From contig NZ_JTAN02000018.1 in NCBI RefSeq assembly GCF_000949135.2, forward strand, positions 1 through 64,000: 64,000 nt of DNA, in the 5' to 3' direction. A model generated the notes under the pieces. The model searched no databases. It was not told the DNA's origin and saw only the letters and a program-made list of their open reading frames with translations. Below are positions 20,553 through 28,108 of the stretch, one piece after another. Within the stretch, counting starts at the first letter, position 1; each line of letters begins with the position of its first letter. A program made the position numbers and the translations under genes. This DNA comes from Burkholderia sp. USMB20 (GTDB lineage Bacteria; Pseudomonadota; Gammaproteobacteria; Burkholderiales; Burkholderiaceae).

Positions 20553-21884
20553 TCATTTCGAAAACCCCGGTGCCGCATCCGGCGATGCCGCACCGCCCAG
20601 GTAGGATCGCCATACCGGCCCGTCGCGCTGCTCGGACAATTCGCCGGGCGTCGCAGGCAGCACCGCCCCCTTCGCAATCGGTGCGACGAGATGCGGTGTC
20701 ACGATGATCAGCAATTCCTTGTCGTTCTGCTGGTAGTTCAGGTTCTTGAAGAACGTACCGATGATCGGCAGGTCACCGAGCAGCGGCACCTTGCTCACGT
20801 TCGACAGTGTCTGGCGGTCGATCAGGCCGCCGATCACGAAGCTCTCGCCGTCGCCGAGTTCGATCGTCGTATCGGCGCGGCGCGTCGTGATGCCCGGCAC
20901 GGCGACACCGCTGATCGTCACGCTGTTCACGAAATCGAGCTGGCTCGATTCCGGCGCGACCTTCAGCGCGATCCGGCTTGGGCTCAGCACCGTCGGAGTC
21001 AGCGACAGTCCCACACCGTATTGTTTCCACTGGATCGCTGTCGAGCCGAGCCCCTGCGGCGACGGCACCGGGATCTCGCCGCCCGCGAGGAAGCTGGCGC
21101 TCTGGCCGGACAGCGCGACGAGCGTCGGCTCCGCGAGCACGCGCGCCAGATTGTTCGCTTCGAGCAACGACAGGTCGGCGAAGATGCCGCGGCCTGCTGC
21201 ATTCACGACCAGGTTGAATGCAGACGCAACCGGTGCGCCGAGCGTCGGAATATACCCGGCCGTACCCGGGCCCGACGCGCCGTTATACGACTGCACGCCG
21301 CCCGGCGAAAACGAGCCGAACGAAAAGCCGTTGCTCTGCTTGAAGAAGTTGAAGCCGACCTGCTTGAGCACCGAGCGGCTGAATTCCACCACCCGCACGT
21401 CGACCTGCACGACATTCTTGCCGGCCAGCGTCGAACGATCGATCACCGTGCCCTTCGGGCTCATGTTCTTGGCGACCGCCACGGCACGTTCGTGTGCATC
21501 AAGCGATGCCGACGTTCCCCGCAGCACCGACGTCCCGCCGTATGCCTTCACCTGCGGCGTCGAACCGTCGAGCACCGCTTGCGCAGCAGCATCGACGACT
21601 TCGACACTCCACACCGTCGGCTCGTCGTGACCGCGCTCCCACAACATCACGTTCGTTGTACCCGGCGCTTTCGCGGTCAGCAGCACGGAACCGGTACGAC
21701 TGCCCTTCATGATCAACACGTCGGCGATCGCGGGATCGCCGACTGCGACACGCTGCAGCGCACGACCTGCAGAAATCTGCCGCTGCGCGCCGACCGCGAG
21801 TTCAATCGTGCCGCTCGCGCTTGCAGTGGATGCGAATGTCAAGGTCCAGAGAGCAATCGCGAATGCAGTCAGTATGTTTTTCAT
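20553..21884 (-). CDS. rcpA: RcpA/CpaC outer-membrane secretin of the Flp pilus
   Basis: 443 residues. A Sec signal peptide (ILTAFAIALWTLTFASTASA) precedes an N-terminal domain (GAQRQISAGRALQRVAVGDPAIADV) typical of the CpaC secretin N-domain. Residues 160-410 form the secretin domain, with VQVDVRVVEFSRSVLKQVGF, LAEPTLVALSGQSASFLAGGE and IELGDGESFVIGGLIDRQ followed by PLLGDLPIIGTFFK, the standard secretin end. It forms the ring through which the Flp pilus crosses the outer membrane. ATG at 21884 is chosen by the signal peptide; 25 upstream codons overlap the intergenic space. Confidence 0.93.
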   Translation of the reverse strand: MKNILTAFAIALWTLTFASTASASGTIELAVGAQRQISAGRALQRVAVGDPAIADVLIMKGSRTGSVLLTAKAPGTTNVMLWERGHDEPTVWSVEVVDAAAQAVLDGSTPQVKAYGGTSVLRGTSASLDAHERAVAVAKNMSPKGTVIDRSTLAGKNVVQVDVRVVEFSRSVLKQVGFNFFKQSNGFSFGSFSPGGVQSYNGASGPGTAGYIPTLGAPVASAFNLVVNAAGRGIFADLSLLEANNLARVLAEPTLVALSGQSASFLAGGEIPVPSPQGLGSTAIQWKQYGVGLSLTPTVLSPSRIALKVAPESSQLDFVNSVTISGVAVPGITTRRADTTIELGDGESFVIGGLIDRQTLSNVSKVPLLGDLPIIGTFFKNLNYQQNDKELLIIVTPHLVAPIAKGAVLPATPGELSEQRDGPVWRSYLGGAASPDAAPGFSK

Positions 21885-21948
21885 TGTTTGTTGGGCCGTC
21901 GCACGGCCTTTACTTGTCGTCGCAGATATCGATGGCCACCGATGTTGT

Positions 21949-22887
21949 TCAATATGCAACCGTTTCCGAGCGGCCGCCGCGGATCAGCTCGATGCCGCCG
22001 CCGCCGCTACCGCCTCCGACGGATCGCCCTGCCGGCGGCAAGCGCGATGGCAGCGGCGGCACATTTACGTTGGCCACCGCAGTCCTCGACGTACCGGACA
22101 GCTGTTGCAGCGATACGCCGACCGCGGCAAGCGCCGAGGGCGACAACTTGTTGTCCGTACGCACCGCCACCGTCTGCATCGCAAGCTCGTCGTCGCGCGG
22201 ATTGCGCAGTGCGAGCGTCAGCCGACCGCTCGCCTCGCCGAGCGTGAGTGCATCGACCTGCGCCGTCGGCACCGCGAGCACCGCGATGCGCGTATTGCTC
22301 GGCTGGCCGTTATTGCCGTTCGTGTTGCTGCCGCTGTCGCGCTCCGGCGTCGCGTCGCCGAACGACAGCACGCGCACCTTCGACATCAGGAGCCGCGCTT
22401 GTGTCTGCGAGACTTCGCCGTCGAGCATCCCGCTGCCCGCCTCACGCTTCAGGTTCACGAAGACGTCGACGAAGTTGCCGGGCCGCAGGCGATTGCCGAC
22501 CGCATTGGTCTCGTCGACACGAACCGCAATCGCGCGCTCGCCCGGCTGCACGTCCTCGGCAAGCCCCGACACCAGTGCGTCCGCCACAACCGGTGCCGAC
22601 GCCGGGATGTCTCTCACCGGAACGCGACCGACCAGGGCGGCCGGATCGGAAAACGCACCTGCCGGCGCAGGAGCAACTGGTTGAACCTTCAACGCATCGG
22701 CGGCAATCGGCTGCCCCATCGGCAGCGCGCGCGTCGCGATAACCACTGACACCGGGCTCGCAGCGACAGCCTGTTGCACGGGGATGGGACTAGGCGTACT
22801 GCGTCCAAGCATCCAAGCGTAGATTCCAAGCAGAACAGCGATCGCAATCAGCAACCCCGCGATGATTTTTGTCAGATTGTTGGCCAT
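21949..22887 (-). CDS. rcpC: RcpC/CpaB Flp pilus assembly protein
   Basis: 312 residues. A single N-terminal membrane helix (KIIAGLLIAIAVLLGIYAWML) is followed by a SAF domain (VVIATRALPMGQPIAADALK, residues 49-68) and the RcpC/CpaB domain with NRLRPGNFVDVFV. CpaB proteins work in the periplasm next to the secretin. The last 40 residues are Gly/Pro-rich. It precedes rcpA in the operon. Confidence 0.92.
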   Translation of the reverse strand: MANNLTKIIAGLLIAIAVLLGIYAWMLGRSTPSPIPVQQAVAASPVSVVIATRALPMGQPIAADALKVQPVAPAPAGAFSDPAALVGRVPVRDIPASAPVVADALVSGLAEDVQPGERAIAVRVDETNAVGNRLRPGNFVDVFVNLKREAGSGMLDGEVSQTQARLLMSKVRVLSFGDATPERDSGSNTNGNNGQPSNTRIAVLAVPTAQVDALTLGEASGRLTLALRNPRDDELAMQTVAVRTDNKLSPSALAAVGVSLQQLSGTSRTAVANVNVPPLPSRLPPAGRSVGGGSGGGGIELIRGGRSETVAY

Positions 22888-22962
22888 GTTGATATGGGAA
22901 TGCCGGAACCAGGTTCAGGAGCGTGATGACGATCGGGCGACTCGATTAAATAGGATTGCGAT

Positions 22963-23466
22963 TCAGAGCATGCTTGGCTGAACTTGCACGGTCGCACTAC
23001 TCTGCAGCTGCGGCGCAGTGAACAGGAATATCCACGGGATCAGCGGATTCGCCGCGTATGAATAGGTCGTTGTCACCATCACGTTGAATGCGGCGGTGGA
23101 CGTCGATGTGAATGTCCCGCCGCAGGTCACGCCGGGCGTCGACGTGGGCGACGGTACCGAAGTGGACACCTGCGCGGCGAAACTGACGTTCTTCGACCAC
23201 GGTGCGCCGCCCAACGCTTGCGTCACGGCGTTTCGCGCATTGACCTGCAGGCGGTCGCACGGCGCCGACGTGTAGTTCAACGCAGCGCGCGCGCCTTCGG
23301 ATGCCGCGAATGTCAGGCTTTGCTGGATGATAAAAACCATCCCGAACGTAACGATCGCGTAAAAGATCAAGAAGAACAACGGAAATACGAATGCGAACTC
23401 GATCGCTGCCACTCCCCGTTGCCGCCGCCACGCGGGCGACTGGCGCGCTTGCGCCCACCGAGCCAT
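22963..23466 (-). CDS. tadE: TadE pseudopilin
   Basis: 167 residues. A basic leader ends in RQRGVAAIEFAFVFPLFFLIFY, matching the TadE pseudopilin signature: a glycine, a glutamate five residues later and a hydrophobic helix. The prepilin peptidase encoded just before it presumably cleaves after Gly18. The remainder is a periplasmic domain with a Ser/Thr-rich centre. Its ATG overlaps the tadV stop by one base (TGATG), a coupled pair. Confidence 0.9.
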   Translation of the reverse strand: MARWAQARQSPAWRRQRGVAAIEFAFVFPLFFLIFYAIVTFGMVFIIQQSLTFAASEGARAALNYTSAPCDRLQVNARNAVTQALGGAPWSKNVSFAAQVSTSVPSPTSTPGVTCGGTFTSTSTAAFNVMVTTTYSYAANPLIPWIFLFTAPQLQSSATVQVQPSML

Positions 23467-23963
23467 CACACTCCCCTCACATGCATAAAATGCAGAAGCC
23501 ACACAGCAGCGGGTATCACAAGAAACGCTGCATAAGGCGTCGCTCGACGGCCACCGAGTGCCATCGCTGGCGTACTCCGTTTGCACAGCATGGCAATCGA
23601 AGTCCGTGACAGCACCATTAGCCAGAGCGCGTGGAGACCCGCAGCGATGCTCGCGATAATCCAGAACCACGGCAACGCCTGCACGCCACACCACGCACCA
23701 AGCACGCCGAATACCTTGACGTCTGCAGCACCCATTACACGTAACGCGAAGAGGGGAGAAAAGCAGACAACGCCCACCGACGCACCGGCCAGTGACTGAA
23801 GCGCCGTAACCCCGAACGGATTTCCACCGATGACCGCGCCGACCAATGCGCCTGCCAAACCCGCAATAACGAGTGAATTCGGAATACGCCGACACCGAAT
23901 ATCAGCGGTTCCGACAAGCGTCGCCCAAGCGAGGAAGATCCCGCCGCACAAAAGATGCGCCAT
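23466..23963 (-). CDS. tadV: TadV/CpaA prepilin peptidase
   Basis: 165 residues, all of it in five or six membrane helices, the size of the small A24-type aspartic peptidases of Tad loci. The two catalytic aspartates are visible: Asp21 in TADIRCRRIPN and Asp81 in GAADVK, the GxGD-type site. It cleaves and may methylate Flp, TadE and TadG leaders. The gene lies between flp and tadE. Confidence 0.93.
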   Translation of the reverse strand: MAHLLCGGIFLAWATLVGTADIRCRRIPNSLVIAGLAGALVGAVIGGNPFGVTALQSLAGASVGVVCFSPLFALRVMGAADVKVFGVLGAWCGVQALPWFWIIASIAAGLHALWLMVLSRTSIAMLCKRSTPAMALGGRRATPYAAFLVIPAAVWLLHFMHVRGV

Positions 23964-24042
23964 GACAACAACCGACTGTCCGCCGGACGAAGAGCGAACT
24001 GACTGCAGTGCGCTCGCCCGCCGCCCCGGCGGAACACGGAGA

Positions 24043-24231
24043 TCAACTGGCCTTACAGGTAGCAGGCGTTGTCACGCAACTGGAGATAGTGGAGAACATG
24101 GTTCCAAGATTCGAACCGATCGTCGAAACGCTCGCGATGATTGCCACCGCAATCAGACCCGCAATCAGCCCATACTCGATCGCGGTAACCCCGTCTTCTT
24201 CCTTGAGGAAGCGCTTGATGAGTGCTTTCAT
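24043..24231 (-). CDS. flp: Flp major pilin
   Basis: 62 residues. After a basic leader (KALIKRFLKEEDG) the peptidase site Gly14 is followed by VTAIEYGLIAGLIAVAIIASVS. Glu19-Tyr20 and the hydrophobic helix are the hallmark of Flp-type pilins. Cleavage gives a mature pilin of about 48 residues. Two cysteines near the C-terminus (CVTTPATC) could form a disulfide. Its ATG follows GAGGAATT at the right distance. First gene of the pilus operon; the region upstream is shared with the divergent lipoprotein operon. Confidence 0.95.
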   Translation of the reverse strand: MKALIKRFLKEEDGVTAIEYGLIAGLIAVAIIASVSTIGSNLGTMFSTISSCVTTPATCKAS

Positions 24232-24658
24232 TTTTTAATTCCTCGTGCCTGTATGTACGTTTTTTGGCCTTTTATACGTTGTAGTTCCCGTATATCTGGC
24301 CCTTGCCCCGCGTCGTTCGCTACAACTAAGTAACGACAACCGGATGCGCTTTCTTTATATGTCACCCCGAGGGGTATGTATCACAATTTGATGCAAGTTA
24401 ACATTCGCGATAGTGACCCTCCTCGAACGTCGTGTACCGAGCTGTACATTTCCTTACACCTGCTCCGGATTCTATATCCGATCGTATTTAACTTCCAACC
24501 TCTTTTAAGACCGGATCGAAAAAACTTTCCGGGAGCACAGCCGTATTTGTACGGCGTTTCGGTACGACTTACACATAGGACTTACGATAGGTTAGATGTG
24601 CACACCTAATCCACCAGTAAAACAGCCGGAGCGCCCGCCAGGCCTGCACGCCCGCCCA

Positions 24659-24702
24659 CGTTACGCCGCACGCGTAACGCCAATGTTGTGACGTTACGTT
24701 AC
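24659..24702. promoter_or_regulatory. Candidate upstream activating sequence for the sigma-54 activator
   Basis: CGTTACG (24659-24665), seven bases, then CGTAACG (24673-24679) form an exact inverted repeat. TTGTGACGTTACGTTAC follows at 24686-24702. The last element is found again, with one base changed, at 61784-61800 above the other sigma-54 promoter. Its distance of about 130 bp to the promoter is normal for sigma-54 enhancers. Binding protein inferred, not shown. Confidence 0.5.
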
Positions 24703-24832
24703 GAAACGGCCGAAACCGTTCTCATTCGACCGTTCTTAAACAGATTCAACAATCTTTCAGTTTGCCTAAATCCCTTTTCCGACAAGGAATTGCCCCGTTT
24801 AAAACCAATCGTCGAACCGTCGGCCATCGAAA

Positions 24833-24848
24833 TGGCACGACAGTTGCA
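24833..24848 (+). promoter_or_regulatory. Sigma-54 promoter, full consensus
   Basis: TGGCACGACAGTTGCA matches TGGCACG-N4-TTGCA at every fixed position, with GG at 24834-24835 and GC at 24846-24847. Transcription should start near 24859, about 40 bp before the lipoprotein ATG. It points away from flp, toward the lipoprotein/TpsB genes. Confidence 0.88.
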
Positions 24849-24899
24849 GAGTAATCCCCGCATCACTCAACACAACATCAGCTTCAATGCGAGGACGAA

Positions 24900-26578
24900 A
24901 TGGACATTAAGGTTATCCCTCATGGCACGCTCCGGACGACTATGATCGCGGCCACCGTGGCAGCCATGCTTTCCCTCTCCGCGTGCGGCGGCTCCGGTTC
25001 CATCAGCAAGGGGCTCAGCGGCGGCTCCAGCTCGGGCGGTGGCGACTCCGTCTCGACGTCGGGTGGCGGCACCTCGGGCGGCACGTCCGGTTCGACGAGC
25101 GGCAGCACGTCGGGCGGCACCAGTGGCTCGACCAGTGGCAGCACGAGCGGCTCGACGAGCGGCAGCACCAGCGGCACGACGAGCGGAACGTCCAGCGGAA
25201 CGAGCGGCACCTCCGGTGTGTCGTCGAACGCAGTGGGTCAGGTCCTCGCAAGCGGCAGCAATCTCGTCACCAATCTCGGTGGCACCGTGTCAAACCTCGG
25301 CGGCGTCGTCGCCGGCCAGTCGTTGCCCGGCGTCAACCCGGCCACGACGCAAGCGGCGGGCGGCATCATCCAGAACGTCGGCGGCGCGGTCACTGCACTC
25401 GGCAATGGCCTCGGCAACGGCCTCGGCCAGCTCGGCGCAACGAAAGACCCGGTCGGCGTCACGGTCGCCAGCACCGGCGGCGTGGTGAACCAGCTCGGCG
25501 GCGCAGTCACGCAGACCGGCAACCTGGTCACGAGCCTCGGCAGCGGCCCGTTGTCGCCACTCGCTCCCGTCACCGGCGCCGTCGGCGGCCTCGTGACGCA
25601 GGTCGGCAACGCGGTTTCGAACGGCGGCACCACGCTGTCCAACGTGCTGTCGACCGGCCCGATCCAGCAGGTCACGCAGACGGTCAGCTCGGCGATCACG
25701 CCGATCACGACGATGGTCGGTCAGACGACGCAGACGATCGGGACGGCCACCGGCCTCGGCGCCCCTGTCAACACGCTGCTCGGCACGATCGGCAACGGCC
25801 TGAACCAGGCCGGCGCGGTGATTGCGTCGACGGGCGGCAATCCCGTCACGACCGGCCTCGGCAGCACTGTCTCGTCGACCGGCAATACCGTGAAGGCCGT
25901 CGGCGGCCTGCTCACGGGCGCCACCGGCGGCGCGACCAACCCGCTCGCGCCGCTCACGGGCCTGCTCACGACCGTCACCGGCACGCTCGGCGGCGCAACG
26001 GGCGGTACGAGCGGCGGCCCGCTCGCTCCGGTCACCGGCCTCGTCTCCACCGTCACCGGCACACTCGGTGGCGCAGCCGGCGGTACGAGCGGCGGCCCGC
26101 TCGCTCCGGTCACCGGCCTCGTCTCCACCGTCACCGGCGCACTCGGCGGCGCAGCCGGCGGTACGAGCGGGCGCCCGCTCGCTCCAGTCACCGGCCTCGT
26201 CTCCACCGTCACCGGTGCACTCGCGGCGCCAACGGGTGGCACGAGCGGCGGTCCGCTCGCTCCGGTCACCGGCCTCGTCTCCACCGTCACCGGCGCGCTC
26301 GGCGGCGCAACGGGCGGCACGAGCGGCGGTCCGCTCGCTCCGGTCACCGGCCTCGTCTCCACCGTCACCGGCGCGCTCGGCGGCGCAACGGGCGGCGCGG
26401 GCGGCAGCACCCGCTCGCTCCCGTGACGGGCGTCGTGTCCGCGGTCACCAGCACGGTCGGTGCCCCGGCACTGAGCGGCAGCACCGGCACGGTCACGAAT
26501 TCGGGCTCGGGCTCGAACCCGCTCGCGCCTGTCACGTCGCTGCTCGGCGGCCTGCTCGGCGGCACGCACGGCAAGTAA
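24900..26578 (+). CDS. Repeat-rich lipoprotein A, C-terminus frameshifted
   Basis: A signal peptide ends MLSLSAC, a lipobox (Cys29), so the product is lipid-anchored. Residues 35-110 are a Ser/Gly/Thr array with four-residue period (xTSG). Residues 110-345 are Gly/Ala/Val/Thr-rich with repeated G-N-x-V and STGG-like phrases. From residue 348 a 26-residue unit (PLAPVTGLVSTVTG plus GGATGGTSGG) recurs six times in 78-bp steps. The open frame stops at 26426. One base missing near 26406-26410 explains this, because the next frame continues NPLAPVTGVVSAVTS and ends NPLAPVTSLLGGLLGGTHGK at 26578, as in the paralog. Intact length would be 559. Function unknown; likely surface or periplasmic. First gene of the sigma-54 operon. 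Confidence 0.85.
25941..26408 (+). repeat. Six 78-bp tandem repeats within lipoprotein A
   Basis: Units start at 25941, 26019, 26097, 26175, 26253 and 26331, each encoding PLAPVTGLVSTVTG and a Gly-rich linker; a partial seventh follows the frameshift. Near-identical DNA means the copy number could change by slippage or recombination. Confidence 0.9.
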
Positions 26579-26618
26579 TCGAACATCCATTCATCGACAA
26601 GACAGCGAGGAGTCCATC

Positions 26619-27968
26619 ATGTCCCAGCAACGTTCCATCACGACGGCCGCCCTGCGCCAATGGCGCGCGCCCCTCACCGCTTTCGCCGCAGCGTGCCTGC
26701 TGGCCGCCTGCGGCGGCAACAGCGTCAGCACGCCGCCGACGAGCAGCAATGCCGGCAGCAGCAGCGGCACGAGCGGCACCAGTGGTACGAGCGGCACCAG
26801 CGGCTCGTCCACCGGCACCAAGGGCGCTGTCAGCACGATCGGCCAGACGGCAACCGACCTCGGCAGCACGGTCGGCAACATCAGCGTGCCCGGCCTCGGC
26901 GACGGCGTGACGAAGGGTGTCGGCAGCACCGTCTCGAGCACCGGCACGATCATCAACGCGGCTGCCGATGCGTTGAGCAACGGGCTGGGACAGACCGGCT
27001 CGATCAAGGATCCCGTCGGCACGACGGTCGCCGGCCTCGGGAACGTCGTGGGCGCGACGAGCAACACCGTGTCCGGGCTGAGTTCGACGGTCAAGGCGCT
27101 CGGCACGGGTCAGCTCGCGCCGCTCGCCCCTGTCACGACGCCGGTCGGAACCGTGCTCGACACGGTTGCCAACGGCCTCTCGGCAGCCGGCACGACGATC
27201 GGTTCGACGCTGTCGTCGGGTGCCGTGCAGCAGGTTACGCAACCGCTCAGCTCGGCGATCACGCCGCTGGTGATCACCGCAGGCCAGGTCACGCAACAGG
27301 TCGGCACGACCACCGGCCTCGGGCAGCCCGTGTCGGGCCTGCTCGGTCAGGTCGGCGGTGCAATCAGCTCGGCGGGCACGAAGGTCGCAAGCACGTCTAA
27401 CCAGCCGCTCGTCGGCGACGTCGGCCAGCTCGTCACCGCGGTCGGCAACACCGTGACCAACGCGGGCGGCCTCGTGAACCCGAACGGTCCGAACGGCGCG
27501 GCACCGATCCCCGGCCTGCTCACCAGCCTCGTCGGCGGCTCGACGGCTACGGTCCAGAACGGCACGTCGTCGGGTTCCGGCTCGACGAACCCGCTCGGCG
27601 GCCTGCTGTCCGGCCTCGGTTCGACGCCGCTCGGTTCGCTCACGGGTGCGGTCGGCGGCGCAACGGGCAGCTCGGGCAGCAATCCGCTCGCGCCCGTCAC
27701 GGGCCTCGTGTCGACGGTCACGGGCACGCTGGGCGGCGCAACGGGTGGTGCAGGCGGGGCAAACCCTCTCGCGCCCGTCACCGGTTTGCTGAATACTGTC
27801 ACCGGAACAGTCGGCGGTGCAGCGGGAACCGGGGGTTCGTCGAGCCCGCTCGCACCAGTCACGTCGCTGGTCGGCAGCGTGACGGGTGCGGCATCGTCGG
27901 GCAGTTCGACGGGTCTGCTGGCACCGGTCACGGGGCTGCTGGGCACGCTGGGTAGCGTCGGCAAGTAA
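26619..27968 (+). CDS. Repeat-rich lipoprotein B, paralog of A
   Basis: 449 residues. Signal peptide with lipobox LLAAC (Cys31). A short GTSGTSG stretch (45-65) replaces the long array of A; the central part repeats the same phrases as A in the same order (GLGQTGSIKDPVGTTVAGLG against GLGQLGATKDPVGVTVASTG, and QQVTQPLSSAITPLV against QQVTQTVSSAITPIT). The C-terminal PLAPVTG units are fewer and more divergent, ending PLAPVTSLVGSVTG and LLAPVTGLLGTLGSVGK. So A and B arose by duplication. No TPS (haemagglutination) domain, collagen triplets or known adhesin domain is seen. ATG follows CGAGGAG. It starts 40 bp after A and precedes the TpsB-like gene. Confidence 0.85.
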   Translation: MSQQRSITTAALRQWRAPLTAFAAACLLAACGGNSVSTPPTSSNAGSSSGTSGTSGTSGTSGSSTGTKGAVSTIGQTATDLGSTVGNISVPGLGDGVTKGVGSTVSSTGTIINAAADALSNGLGQTGSIKDPVGTTVAGLGNVVGATSNTVSGLSSTVKALGTGQLAPLAPVTTPVGTVLDTVANGLSAAGTTIGSTLSSGAVQQVTQPLSSAITPLVITAGQVTQQVGTTTGLGQPVSGLLGQVGGAISSAGTKVASTSNQPLVGDVGQLVTAVGNTVTNAGGLVNPNGPNGAAPIPGLLTSLVGGSTATVQNGTSSGSGSTNPLGGLLSGLGSTPLGSLTGAVGGATGSSGSNPLAPVTGLVSTVTGTLGGATGGAGGANPLAPVTGLLNTVTGTVGGAAGTGGSSSPLAPVTSLVGSVTGAASSGSSTGLLAPVTGLLGTLGSVGK

Positions 27969-28036
27969 GGAGGACGATCGCGCCTTGCAGCGGAGCACGA
28001 GGCGCGGCCGTACCAATACAACCGGCAATGCGGCAC

Positions 28037-28067
28037 GCGGGCGCGACACCCTGGTGTCCGCGCCCGC
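28037..28067. other. Intercistronic hairpin between lipoprotein B and the TpsB-like gene
   Basis: GCGGGCGCGACACC pairs with GGTGTCCGCGCCCGC with one bulged base and a two-base gap. No T-run follows, so it is more likely a partial stop, processing or stability element that lowers expression of the outer-membrane protein relative to the lipoproteins. Confidence 0.55.
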
Positions 28068-28108
28068 ATTAGAAAGAAGACGAAAGCAAGGCCTACGAGG
28101 AAGAAACA

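Larger units (their letters stand above)
24232..24899. promoter_or_regulatory. Flp/lipoprotein divergent control region
   Basis: These 668 bp are AT-richer than the surrounding DNA and hold no convincing gene (78- and 86-codon plus-strand frames lack ribosome-binding sites). They contain the CGTTACG/CGTAACG element (24659-24702), the perfect sigma-54 promoter (24833-24848) on the plus strand, and several TATAAA-like boxes on the flp side (for example 24271-24276) without a matching -35 at normal distance. How flp itself is promoted is not clear from sequence. Confidence 0.7.

Noticed and set aside
24232-24400. Sigma-54 promoter for flp
   Set aside because: I searched the minus strand for GG and GC at the right distance with TGGCAC and found none.
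24376-24945. Two plus-strand frames of 78 and 86 codons upstream of lipoprotein A
   Set aside because: No ribosome-binding site and no coding character. The second crosses the sigma-54 promoter and the lipoprotein start.
25000-25210. Collagen-like Gly-X-Y domain in lipoprotein A
   Set aside because: The period is four residues (xTSG), not three, and proline is lacking.
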